Of a stretch of 64,000 nt of DNA, positions 25,462 through 34,336 are shown piece by piece. The notes beneath the pieces are model-generated. The model was not told the DNA's origin. It saw only the letters and a program-made list of their open reading frames with translations, and searched no databases. Within the stretch, counting starts at the first letter, position 1. The number at the start of each line of letters is the position of its first letter. Location: NCBI GenBank assembly GCA_964397255.1, contig CAYNHQ010000004.1, positions 216,739 to 280,738 on the forward strand, read 5' to 3'. Source of the DNA: CAYNHQ01 sp964397255 (lineage in GTDB: Bacteria; Bdellovibrionota_G; JALEGL01; DATDPG01). Made by a program: the position numbers and the translations under genes.

Positions 25462-26550
25462 TTGAATACCGTTGAGCAATTATTACGAAAGCTTCCTGAA
25501 ATGGGGGCTTCCGACCTCCATATCGCGGCCAGCATGCCCCCCTTGGTTCGCGTGCATGGCCTGCTAAAGCCTCTGTCTGTACCCCCATTCCGACCGGAAG
25601 AAACCGAACAAATGATCGGTGCGATACTAAATGACGAACAAAAAAAGGGATTTTCGGAGAAGTGGGATATCGATTTTTGTTACGAGATTCCGGAAGTCGG
25701 TCGTTTTCGCGCTAACGTGTTGCGACAGCGTAACGGCATGGATGCCGTTTTTCGTTATATCCCAAACAAGATTCCAACGCCGAAGGATTTGGGACTTAAC
25801 GACACGATTGTTAATTTCGTGAATTTAAATCAGGGGCTCATCCTGGTTACGGGACCGACTCGGAGCGGAAAGACCACCACTCTGGCAGCGCTCATTCAAA
25901 CCATTAATGAACGAGAGCCGGTTCATATTATTACGGTGGAAGACCCGATAGAGTTCATTTTCCCTCCCGGCCGTGCGCTGATCAATCAGCGCGAGGTGGG
26001 AAAACACACCAAGAGCACGGCCGCTGCTTTGCGTGGAGCCCTACGCGAAGACCCCGACATTATTATGGTGGGCGAAATGCGGGATCTGGAAACCATTTCG
26101 CTCGCGATCTCAGCCGCGGAAACGGGTCACTTGGTATTGAGCACGCTTCAAACGCAAAGCGCCCACAAGACCGTCGATCGAATTGTGGATTCGTATCCGG
26201 CGACTCAGGCCTCGCAAATTCGAACCATGCTTTCCGAATCTTTACGAGGAATCTGTTCACAGCAGTTGTTAAAGAAGGCCGACAATAGTGGCATGGTCTT
26301 AGCGACGGAAATATTGGTCACGACCACATCCATTTCAAATCTCATTCGCGACGGAAAAACCTTCCAGATTCCCTCCATCATGCAAACGGGTGCCACTTTG
26401 GGAATGAAAAAGATGGATACCGCTCTTGCAGAATTGGTTCGCGACAAGGTGATTACAAGAGAAGAGGCTCTGCGGGCCGCGCATCACAAGAAGGAAGTGG
26501 ATGCGCCCCTCGCGGTAAAGAAAACAGGAGTTCAGCGTGGCCAAGCTTGA
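25462..26550 (+). CDS. PilT-like retraction ATPase, paralogue 1
   Basis: 362 residues, TTG start. PilT hexamers power type IV pilus disassembly. Family blocks: MGASDLHIAASMPPLVRVHG, GPTRSGKTTTLAALIQTINE (Walker A near residue 134, with Arg where nearly all PilT have Gly, though GxxxxGKT is kept), ITVEDPIEFIF, NQREVGKHTKSTAAALRGAL, REDPDIIMVGEMRDLETI. In the His box the first histidine is kept (AETGHLVLSTL) but the second is Gln (STLQTQSA). The C-terminal SISNLIRDGK matches the AIRNLIREGK helix. It overlaps paralogue 2 by 14 bases. Confidence 0.92.
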   Translation: MNTVEQLLRKLPEMGASDLHIAASMPPLVRVHGLLKPLSVPPFRPEETEQMIGAILNDEQKKGFSEKWDIDFCYEIPEVGRFRANVLRQRNGMDAVFRYIPNKIPTPKDLGLNDTIVNFVNLNQGLILVTGPTRSGKTTTLAALIQTINEREPVHIITVEDPIEFIFPPGRALINQREVGKHTKSTAAALRGALREDPDIIMVGEMRDLETISLAISAAETGHLVLSTLQTQSAHKTVDRIVDSYPATQASQIRTMLSESLRGICSQQLLKKADNSGMVLATEILVTTTSISNLIRDGKTFQIPSIMQTGATLGMKKMDTALAELVRDKVITREEALRAAHHKKEVDAPLAVKKTGVQRGQA

Positions 26551-27589
26551 TCGACTCTTTATAGAGCTTAAGGAACGGGGGGCTTCGGACCTTCATCTCT
26601 CCGTCGGATTTCCCCCAATGCTGCGTGTTCATGGCGAAGTTATGCCGCTTAAAATTCCGCCTCTCACCGATGATCAACTGAAACAGTTGGTATTTGAAAT
26701 CATGCGACCCGAGCAAGTTGAAATCGCCACGCGGGAATGGGATCTCGATTTTGCCTATTCCATTGAAAATGTGGCGCGATTTAGAGCCAACGTTTTTTTC
26801 ACACATCGCGGTATGGCCGCAGTGTTTCGTATCATTCCCGCCGAAATCAAGCACATCGATGCGATGGGATTTCCTCCCGCGGTTAAGAAATTAGCGGAAC
26901 TTGAAAAGGGAATGGTCTTGGTGACGGGCCCGACGGGAAGCGGAAAGTCGACGACTCTCGCTTCAATGATCAACCACATCAATGAAACACGGGAAGCGCA
27001 CATTATCACGATTGAGGACCCCATTGAGTTTGTTCATCCACCGAAGAAGTGTCTGGTGACGCAAAGGGAAGTTCATTATCACGCGCGAAGTTTCGCTACC
27101 GCTCTTCGAGCAGCTTGTCGGGAAGATCCCGATGTCATTTTGGTGGGCGAAATGCGCGACGTCGAAACCATCGGTCTTGCGCTCACTGCCGCAGAATTAG
27201 GAGTCCTCATTTTCGGTACGTTGCATACCAATAGTGCAGGAAAAACCGTGGATCGAATCATTGATGTTTTTCCGGTAGAAGCACAGGCGCAAGTGCGAAC
27301 AATGCTTGCCGATTCTCTCAAGGGTGTGATTGCGCAACAGTTGATTCGAACATCGGATGGCAGAGGAAGGGCAGCGGCGCTTGAAATCATGGTCGGGGGG
27401 TCGGCGCTGGCGAATTTAGTCCGAGAAGGGAAAACGACTCAAATCGCTTCCATGATTCAAACAGGTGCCTCGGAAGGAATGGTCTTAATGGATCAGTCGC
27501 TCATGGCGCTGGTAAAAGCGGGAAAGATTGATCGGCAGGAGGCCGCATTGAGGGCAATGGATAAAAAGCCATTCGAGACAACCGCATGA
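26537..27589 (+). CDS. PilT-like retraction ATPase, paralogue 2
   Basis: 350 residues. Same architecture as its upstream neighbour: RGASDLHLSVGFPPMLRVHG, canonical Walker A VTGPTGSGKSTTLASMINHI, ITIEDPIEFVHPPKKCLVTQ, REDPDVILVGEMRDVETIGL. In the His box the first histidine is replaced (AELGVLIFGTL) while the second is kept (GTLHTNSAGKTVDRI), the reverse of paralogue 1. The C-terminal ALANLVREGKTTQI matches the AIRNLIREGK helix. It overlaps the next gene by four bases. The tight pairing suggests the two proteins work together, possibly in mixed hexamers; this is inference. Confidence 0.93.
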   Translation: MAKLDRLFIELKERGASDLHLSVGFPPMLRVHGEVMPLKIPPLTDDQLKQLVFEIMRPEQVEIATREWDLDFAYSIENVARFRANVFFTHRGMAAVFRIIPAEIKHIDAMGFPPAVKKLAELEKGMVLVTGPTGSGKSTTLASMINHINETREAHIITIEDPIEFVHPPKKCLVTQREVHYHARSFATALRAACREDPDVILVGEMRDVETIGLALTAAELGVLIFGTLHTNSAGKTVDRIIDVFPVEAQAQVRTMLADSLKGVIAQQLIRTSDGRGRAAALEIMVGGSALANLVREGKTTQIASMIQTGASEGMVLMDQSLMALVKAGKIDRQEAALRAMDKKPFETTA

Positions 27590-28053
27590 GTCAATTTCTT
27601 ATTAAAAAAACCAAGAGAGAAGTTGTGCTTCATGTGGCGGGGCACAAACCGATCAAGGGGAATGTATTTCTTAGCGAAGTGACTACCGCGCATCACGGGG
27701 CAGAACGTGTGTTGGATGTGCTAGCGGCGCCCGAGCCTTTTATCGCCTTCGAAACGGAGAAAAAAGATTTTTGGATGGTTCAAAAAAAGGCGATCGAAAA
27801 AATTGTCGTGGATGCAGAATACGAACTCGAAATTATGAGATCATACGGTGCCGGCGTGGCCAAACTCAAAGACGTGCTTGTGGTGATGACGGACGGGAAG
27901 GAAGAACTCGGCGTGGTTTGGGTGGAATCGCAGGAGCCGTGGAGGGCATTTGATGAGGTCAACCGGAGCAAAAATTTTCTGTTATTGGATTGCGGAAAGA
28001 GCGTTCAACTGATCGGATTTGCTTCAATCGCGACGATTAAGGAACCGCCTTAA
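27586..28053 (+). CDS. Small cytoplasmic protein co-transcribed with pilT
   Basis: 155 residues, no signal peptide or TM. It has two PilZ-like or DUF-like beta-rich halves: REVVLHVAGHKPIKGNVFLS then FIAFETEKKDFWMVQKKAIE, and VLVVMTDGKEELGVVWVESQ then NFLLLDCGKSVQLIGFASIA. The halves may be related to each other, as an internal duplication. No family is recognised. Its start overlaps the second pilT stop, so a role in pilus retraction or its regulation is a reasonable inference. Confidence 0.75.
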   Translation: MSQFLIKKTKREVVLHVAGHKPIKGNVFLSEVTTAHHGAERVLDVLAAPEPFIAFETEKKDFWMVQKKAIEKIVVDAEYELEIMRSYGAGVAKLKDVLVVMTDGKEELGVVWVESQEPWRAFDEVNRSKNFLLLDCGKSVQLIGFASIATIKEPP

Positions 28054-29357
28054 GTCTTTTCGAACGTTCCCACCAGTTCAACGTGGTAGGTCTGCGGAAA
28101 CATGTCGTAAGGTTGTGTCGAAATTAGTTTGAAGCCCAGCGGGGCGAGGGCCTTCACGTCCCGTGCGAATGTCGCAGGAGAGCAAGAAACATAGAGGAGC
28201 TGCTTGATCCCAAGCTTCGGAATTGTCTCGATAATTCCGGGCAGTAATCCTTTTCTCGGTGGATCAACGACCGCCGTATCAAATTGTTCTCCCTCCGCGA
28301 AGAGGCGTTGAACAATCCGATCTGCTTTGCCCGCGCGAAATTTTGCCAGTTCATGAAGTTGATTTTCTTTAGCGGATCGCTCCGCCTGCTGAATCGACGG
28401 GTATTGAACGTCTATTCCCAGCGTGGAAATATTTTGACGAGCGAGCGCAAGCGTAAAAAGACCCGCGCCGCAGAAAATGTCTAGAGCTCTCGTCACATTT
28501 TGCTTCCGGGCCCAGCGAGTGACATCCGCAACGATTTTTTCCGTCATCTCGGGATTGATTTGAAAAAATAAATCTGGGCGAACGTGATATTGGATTCCTC
28601 CCAATTCCTCTACAAGGGTGTCCGGGCCACAAAGTGAAACGAACTCCTTTCCGAAGGGAGAATACGAATCCTTGCGGATGAGCGTTGAATAAGCGCTCGT
28701 GACTTCCAGTTGTGAAGAGATGTTTTTGAGCGTGTCGTCTATGGGAGTTGTAACACTAAAAATAATGGAAGTTTGACCGGTTGTCGTTCTTCTTAGGACG
28801 ATGTAGGGAAGTTGGAATGCCGGTATTTCGGCAGCGAGGCTACGAACGGTTCCCCAGAGCCGGTTGAGCTGTTCGTTTGCAATGGGGCATTGGGGAACAT
28901 CAATGACTTGATCCCTCCTCCAGGAAACATAACCCTGAGCGCCCGATTCCGATCGGTGATACGTGACACGATTCCTGTAATTCCAAGTGATGTCGCCGGT
29001 GATAAGAGGAGAAACTTCCGGCTTCTCAAGGGAAGCAAGTCGCGTCAGGGCGTCGCGAACGAATTGGCCCTTTTGTTCCGCAGCCGCTTTGGGAGAAAGA
29101 TGTTGAAGATGACAACCTCCGCATTCCGAAAAATGTTTGCAACGAGGAACGACTCGATCCTTCGATTCTGATTGAATGGCTCGAATGACGGCCCGACCGT
29201 ATCGCCGCCGGACATCCGTAATTTCCACATCGACTTGATCTCCGGGTGCGGTGCGGGGAACGAATAATGTGAATCCGTCCGGAAGCGCCACTCCATCTCC
29301 TCCATACGCCACGCGATCAATCGTTACAGTGATAGCCTTTCCTGGAACGAGGTTCAC
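28050..29357 (-). CDS. rlmD: 23S rRNA (uracil-5-)-methyltransferase, RlmD/RumA family
   Basis: 435 residues. SAM-dependent enzyme methylating C5 of a uridine in rRNA. A TRAM domain (IDRVAYGGDGVALPDGFTLF) precedes the iron-sulphur cysteines CKHFSECGGCHLQHL. The methyltransferase half has DLFFQINPEMTEKIV, ALDIFCGAGLFTLALA, VVDPPRKGLLPGI and the nucleophile Cys in YVSCSPATFARDVKAL. RlmD, RlmC and TrmA-like members are hard to tell apart, so the exact target is not certain. Convergent with the pilT operon, with stops overlapping by four bases. Confidence 0.9.
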   Translation of the reverse strand: MNLVPGKAITVTIDRVAYGGDGVALPDGFTLFVPRTAPGDQVDVEITDVRRRYGRAVIRAIQSESKDRVVPRCKHFSECGGCHLQHLSPKAAAEQKGQFVRDALTRLASLEKPEVSPLITGDITWNYRNRVTYHRSESGAQGYVSWRRDQVIDVPQCPIANEQLNRLWGTVRSLAAEIPAFQLPYIVLRRTTTGQTSIIFSVTTPIDDTLKNISSQLEVTSAYSTLIRKDSYSPFGKEFVSLCGPDTLVEELGGIQYHVRPDLFFQINPEMTEKIVADVTRWARKQNVTRALDIFCGAGLFTLALARQNISTLGIDVQYPSIQQAERSAKENQLHELAKFRAGKADRIVQRLFAEGEQFDTAVVDPPRKGLLPGIIETIPKLGIKQLLYVSCSPATFARDVKALAPLGFKLISTQPYDMFPQTYHVELVGTFEKT

Positions 29358-29358
29358 A

Positions 29359-31215
29359 TTATTTTTTCCATGTCGCGGCCAGTGTTTGTGAAATCTCTCT
29401 CTTCATAGCCATAATTCGCCCTTCGAGCGCCTCATGTTCGCTAACGAGATTAGCCACTCTGTTACGTGAACGCAGGTTGGCGGACAAATATTGAAGGGCT
29501 CTTTTAGCTTCTTGAGGTTCCGTGTTCATAGATTGCCTCGCCCATTTTAATATCTCTTCATAATGCGCGATTTCAACATGGGTAAAGTCACTCTTGCACT
29601 TTAATTCTTTTTCGCGAAGGGCTGAGAGCATTTCTGATTTACCTGGAGAATATTGCATGCTCTGAACTCTCGATTTATCAGCTTCTATACTTTGGAGTTC
29701 AGCACTGAGCGATTCCATTTCAGGTGTCGCGGACGTAATCTGCCATGAAGGTTTTGTCGGGATACTTGAGGTTTTTAAAGAAGAAACTGAAACTTTCTCA
29801 GTGTCCATATTGCGAATTCGTACGAGCAAAGCTTCGGCGCGGTTGACTACCGCAAACTTTCCTGTGCGCTTGGCTCTCATAATTTGGGCTACAAATGTTT
29901 CTCTTTCAGCAAGTGGTAGGCTTGCACGACCGTTTAATGTTCGCTCAATATTGGTTAGGTCGGTCCTCGCACGTTCCTCATCGACCACAAAACCATTCCC
30001 CTTCCAATCAGCCAATTCATCAATTTTTTCTCGTCCACTTTGGGTACCAAATTCACGGTCACTTTCATGGTTTTTGACCGATCCATTTGAATTCTTCCCA
30101 AAGGTGAATTCTTTTCTAGTGGAGTCTCCGAAAAGCGCGACCATCGGTAATGATTTTCCTAAAGAAACTAGCACAGAGGGACCTTTGGGGAATGTCAGTT
30201 CAGTAGCGAGTTTCAAAGGTGTCGATCGCATCTCGATCGCCGCACCCGCAAGCGCGGGAGCTAGCGCTGGTGGCGGAGAAAAGCGTTCGTTAAGGAACGC
30301 TTTTGTATCTCTGATGAGAGCCGCCGTGTCTTCAGTAAGGATAGTCCTCCCAAGCCGCCCCACTCCCAACCCACCTTGAAGAACACTATAACCCGCAAAA
30401 ACGAGATCAGTTTCGGCTTCCAGGAATTCGGCCACATTTTTTGCTTCCGCAGCTCGTCTTCCGGGATCCAGAAACATGGAACTTACAATTGCGGTTGTTG
30501 TCCCCTTTGCCATATCTGGAATGGAAATCCCCGCTTCATGGGCTTCACGAATTCCAATAAAGACCTTGGCGATGATCCCTTGTGGAGCGTAATTCTTCCT
30601 GGAAAGGAGAACCATGTCGAACACATTGGCCCCCGTCAGAGCCCAAATCCCCTCCGCCGTTATCTTAGTAACCACTCGTTCCGGAATCGTCGAAGCTACG
30701 AATGCTCTTTGAAGAAAAGGCGCTCTGTCCCATGCCTCATGCCTGCGAATCTTGTCGTAGGCCACATCATAAGAACCGTCTTCGATTCGAAATACGACGG
30801 CAGACCCGTCTCGATTGGAAATCGCCTTAAAAATTAATGCGTGATCGGTTTGGTGGATCAATTCGCACGTTGAATAGAGTTTGGAAATAAACCAAAGAAA
30901 TTGCTCGCTGTTCGTGAAAGCGGAATCCATAGAGAGAGCCCGCTCAATGTCCAGCTTTTTTTCGACATCGGGCCTGGCGAAAGATTCGACAGTGGTCTCC
31001 GTAGATGCGCATTCGGATGGAGCCGGTCCGGCCCCGCCAGACGCATTTGACAGTGACTGAATTCGTTCGGATTCCTCTTTTTCGTCGATCGACGTGTGAA
31101 GGATACACTCCAAATTTCTCTCCAACTCACTCCCCCGAACGGGTCGAAATTCCACAAAATTATGGACCTGTTGGACCGATACGGCGGCAATGGCAGCTGT
31201 AAGAACGACAATCAT
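29359..31215 (-). CDS. Large membrane-anchored or exported protein of unknown function
   Basis: 618 residues, ATG with GGGGA upstream. Residues 1-~18 form a hydrophobic signal or anchor (MIVVLTAAIAAVSVQQVHNF). The middle is mixed, with small-residue-rich stretches (YSVLQGGLGVGRLGRTI, PPPALAPALAGAAIEM). From ~residue 480 to the end it is highly charged and helical (ESLSAELQSIEADKSRVQ, ALEGRIMAMKREISQTLA), likely coiled coil. No domain is recognised. By eye it is more AT-rich than the RND and TolC genes beside it, which suggests transfer. It lies 46 bases after the RND gene on the same strand. Confidence 0.7.
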   Translation of the reverse strand: MIVVLTAAIAAVSVQQVHNFVEFRPVRGSELERNLECILHTSIDEKEESERIQSLSNASGGAGPAPSECASTETTVESFARPDVEKKLDIERALSMDSAFTNSEQFLWFISKLYSTCELIHQTDHALIFKAISNRDGSAVVFRIEDGSYDVAYDKIRRHEAWDRAPFLQRAFVASTIPERVVTKITAEGIWALTGANVFDMVLLSRKNYAPQGIIAKVFIGIREAHEAGISIPDMAKGTTTAIVSSMFLDPGRRAAEAKNVAEFLEAETDLVFAGYSVLQGGLGVGRLGRTILTEDTAALIRDTKAFLNERFSPPPALAPALAGAAIEMRSTPLKLATELTFPKGPSVLVSLGKSLPMVALFGDSTRKEFTFGKNSNGSVKNHESDREFGTQSGREKIDELADWKGNGFVVDEERARTDLTNIERTLNGRASLPLAERETFVAQIMRAKRTGKFAVVNRAEALLVRIRNMDTEKVSVSSLKTSSIPTKPSWQITSATPEMESLSAELQSIEADKSRVQSMQYSPGKSEMLSALREKELKCKSDFTHVEIAHYEEILKWARQSMNTEPQEAKRALQYLSANLRSRNRVANLVSEHEALEGRIMAMKREISQTLAATWKK

Positions 31216-31261
31216 GAAGATTCCCCTTAACGCGACGTGCTAAATGAAATGGGGTCAGAAG

Positions 31262-34200
31262 TCAATGGCTTATTGAGTTGTCGCCTGGTTTTGAGCGTTC
31301 CAGAGGCGAGAAAATTTCGTAGGCGCAGGGGACGACAAAAAGGGTAAGGAAGGTCGAGACAATGACTCCTCCAATCACGGCAATCGCCATAGGAATTCGA
31401 GTCTCGGCTCCGGGTCCGAGGGCAAGGGCGGGTGGAACGGCGGCGGCTACAGTGGCGATCGACGTCATGAGAATGGGACGTAGGCGAGTGGGACACGCCA
31501 GCAAGAGAGCCTCTCGAACCGACTTTCCTTTTTGACGGACCTGATTTGTGAAATCGACGAGTAGAATGGAATTCTTTTTAACGATCCCCATCAACAGAAG
31601 AAGGCCGATCAAACTAAATACGTTGAGTGACCGATCACTCAGTCGCAGCGCCAAAAGTCCGCCCGTGATACTGAAGGGAAGGGCGAGAAGAATCGTGATG
31701 GGATGGAGGAAACTATTGAACTGTGATCCGAGAACCATATAAGCGACAGCGATTCCGACCCAGAGAGCAAAGAGGAGACTCTGAAACGATTCCTGAAAAG
31801 TTTTCGCTCCTCCCGTTAAAACGGCTCGATAGCCTGGAGGAAGAACGGAGTTCGCAAACTCCAGCGCTGAATCGATAGCCTTTGTTTGAGATACATTTTT
31901 ACCTAAATTTGCAAAGATGCCGATGGATCTCTCCCGGTCTCGTCGTTGAATTGTCTGAAGAGAAGGCTTTTCCGTGACTTTCACCACCTCGGAAAGAGGA
32001 ATGAGTTCGTTTCGATTGTTTCGGACAAATAAATGCTCGATATCATCTTTTGAAATTCGGTCCTTGGCGAGAAGCCGAACCCTTACATCATAGCGTCTCC
32101 CACCTTTTGTATATCGTCCTGCTTCTACGCCGCCGATCCCAGCATTGATGATGTTTCCGATCGATGAAACGCTCACCCCTCGTTCGGAGGCCTTCACCCG
32201 ATCAGGGAGAACACGAATTTCCGGCATCCCGACCCGGTAGTCATTGTCAATGTCTTGATAAAGCCCCGATGCTTTCATCTTCTCCGTGATTCGGGCCGAA
32301 AACTCACCCAGTTTGTCCCAGTCGGGACCACGGATGGAAAATTCCACCGGAAATCCTCGATCGGCCGTGAATCCTCGTGTGGAAAGATCTTGAACAATCG
32401 CCTTAATCCCCGGAATGGCGTTAAGTCCCTTCCTCGCCTCATCAATAAACTCGGCCTGCGTCAGTTTTCGTTCCTTGGGTGGCTTGAGTGTGACAAACAA
32501 AACTCCCGTATCGACCTCGCCTCCTCCAAAACCACCGACAGCGGCGAAGTATCGATCTGATTCCGGCCTCTTCATGATGAAAGATTCCGCCTCACGGAAT
32601 TTCGCGTCGGTGTAATCGATCGACGATCCGATGGGAGCCTGAAGCCGGACAAAAAACATGCTCTGGTCCTGCGCAGGAACAAATTCCTTTCGAAGGCCAC
32701 CGACCAAGAAAAGGGACCCCACAAATATTCCGACCGCACCCACGACGACGAGCCACTTGAATCGAAGCGCGATGGAAAGGAGTAAACGGTAGAGACGGTT
32801 AAACGCACCGAAAAGTTTGTCACTTGCGCGTGTGATGACGTTGTTGTGGCCCACGCGGAGAAATTGCGAGGACCTCATCGGAGTCAGCGTCAAAGCCTCC
32901 AAAAGAGAAAGCATGACGGCAACTGAAATCGTGAGACCGAACTGAAAGAAAAATTTTCCGATCACACCTTTCATAAAAGCGACGGGAAGAAAGATGGCGA
33001 CAATTGCAATCGATGCGGCGATCGCCGCGAACGTAATTTCTTTGGATCCCTCCAGTGCCGCAAAAAACCTGGATTTTCCCATTTCTCCGTGTCGCGTGAT
33101 GTTTTCCAAAACCATGATGGCATCGTCCACGACGATACCGATGGCGAGAGTCAGCCCCAGGAGCGTGAATGTGTTGAGCGTGAATCCGAGAAAGTAAATA
33201 ATGAGAAAGGATCCAAGAATGGACGTTGGAATCGCAAGTAAGACATTGAGTGTGGAAGTCATCGAACCGAGAAAAAGCCAGCAGACAATCGATGTGAGCA
33301 GCGCGGAAAGAATCAATGTGAAATTCATCTCCGAAATGGACTCCTGAATGAATCGAGTCGAATCAAAGTTGATTCCGAGCGTAAATCCGGGAGGGAGCTG
33401 GGGTTTGAGCTCCTCCAACCGTTTTTTTACTTCGTTCGCCACAGCGACAGCGTTCGCACCTCGCTGCTTTTTAATCCCAAGGCCGATGGCCGCTTCGCCG
33501 TTCACGCGGGCGATTCGGCGCACATCAGCCACACTGTCCTCCACAGTGGCGACTTCCTTTAAGCGAAACGGCCGGTAAAGAGGCTGGCCTCCCCGCTGAT
33601 CTATGATGATGTTTTCAAAATCAGAAACGGTGGGGGCTTCACCCATCACACGAACGTTGAATTCTTTCGCACTTGTTTCGATTCGTCCCGCGGGGACTTC
33701 TTCGTGCTGACTGCGAATGGAGGAAATAACATCGTCCATTGTGATTTGGCGCTGGGCGATTTTTTTCGCATCCACCCAGACTCGTAAATTTCGATCGAGA
33801 AAACCTCCGAGTAAGACATCGCCCACACCGCTGATCGTTTGGACATGGGGTTTGAGATAGTCCTGCGCATAATCGATGAGTTCCCGCGTTGTCTTTTCTT
33901 TGCCCGAGAGGCCGATCCACATAATCGGCTGATCTTCCGGGTTGACCTTGGTAATAATGGCGGGATCGATTTCCTTCGGCAGACGAATTTGGGCCTGCGT
34001 AATTTTCGACTGGACTTCCTGCATTGCCACATCGATGTCCCGACCCAGGTCGAATTCAATGGCGATCGTGGCCGAACCCTGCCGCGCGGAGGAGTTGATG
34101 CTTCGAATGCCCTGGATGGCAAGAACCGAGTCTTCAATGACGTCGATCACCTCGGTCTCCATGATTTCCGGCGCGGCGCCGGACAAGTTCATGATCACCG

Positions 34201-34336
34201 TGATGACGGGAAAATCTACATCGGGCATTTCGCTCACGCCGAGGCGGCTGAAGCCGATCGCTCCGAAAAACATCAGAGCGATCATGAGCATCCAGGCGAA
34301 AACGGGGTTTCGGATGGAAATTTCGGAAAGTGTCAT
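31262..34336 (-). CDS. RND family efflux transporter permease (HAE1 type)
   Basis: 1024 residues. Proton-driven inner-membrane pump with 12 TMs and two large periplasmic loops. It starts MTLSEISIRNPVFAWMLMIA. The relay Asp pair lies in TM4 (AIGIVVDDAIMVLENITRHG) and the Lys in TM10 (LLLLMGIVKKNSILLVDFTN). GFTLGINFDSTRFIQESI and VAYMVLGSQFNSFLHPITIL are also typical. It is closest in style to the AcrB/MdtB/MexB-like group, substrate unknown. It overlaps the TolC-like gene upstream by four bases. The periplasmic adaptor normally encoded with such pumps is missing from the locus. Confidence 0.95.
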   Translation of the reverse strand: MTLSEISIRNPVFAWMLMIALMFFGAIGFSRLGVSEMPDVDFPVITVIMNLSGAAPEIMETEVIDVIEDSVLAIQGIRSINSSARQGSATIAIEFDLGRDIDVAMQEVQSKITQAQIRLPKEIDPAIITKVNPEDQPIMWIGLSGKEKTTRELIDYAQDYLKPHVQTISGVGDVLLGGFLDRNLRVWVDAKKIAQRQITMDDVISSIRSQHEEVPAGRIETSAKEFNVRVMGEAPTVSDFENIIIDQRGGQPLYRPFRLKEVATVEDSVADVRRIARVNGEAAIGLGIKKQRGANAVAVANEVKKRLEELKPQLPPGFTLGINFDSTRFIQESISEMNFTLILSALLTSIVCWLFLGSMTSTLNVLLAIPTSILGSFLIIYFLGFTLNTFTLLGLTLAIGIVVDDAIMVLENITRHGEMGKSRFFAALEGSKEITFAAIAASIAIVAIFLPVAFMKGVIGKFFFQFGLTISVAVMLSLLEALTLTPMRSSQFLRVGHNNVITRASDKLFGAFNRLYRLLLSIALRFKWLVVVGAVGIFVGSLFLVGGLRKEFVPAQDQSMFFVRLQAPIGSSIDYTDAKFREAESFIMKRPESDRYFAAVGGFGGGEVDTGVLFVTLKPPKERKLTQAEFIDEARKGLNAIPGIKAIVQDLSTRGFTADRGFPVEFSIRGPDWDKLGEFSARITEKMKASGLYQDIDNDYRVGMPEIRVLPDRVKASERGVSVSSIGNIINAGIGGVEAGRYTKGGRRYDVRVRLLAKDRISKDDIEHLFVRNNRNELIPLSEVVKVTEKPSLQTIQRRDRERSIGIFANLGKNVSQTKAIDSALEFANSVLPPGYRAVLTGGAKTFQESFQSLLFALWVGIAVAYMVLGSQFNSFLHPITILLALPFSITGGLLALRLSDRSLNVFSLIGLLLLMGIVKKNSILLVDFTNQVRQKGKSVREALLLACPTRLRPILMTSIATVAAAVPPALALGPGAETRIPMAIAVIGGVIVSTFLTLFVVPCAYEIFSPLERSKPGDNSISH

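Noticed and set aside
25855..25885. PilT paralogue 1 as an inactive ATPase because of Arg in the P-loop
   Set aside because: The GxxxxGKT pattern and the acidic boxes are kept, so loss of ATP binding cannot be concluded.
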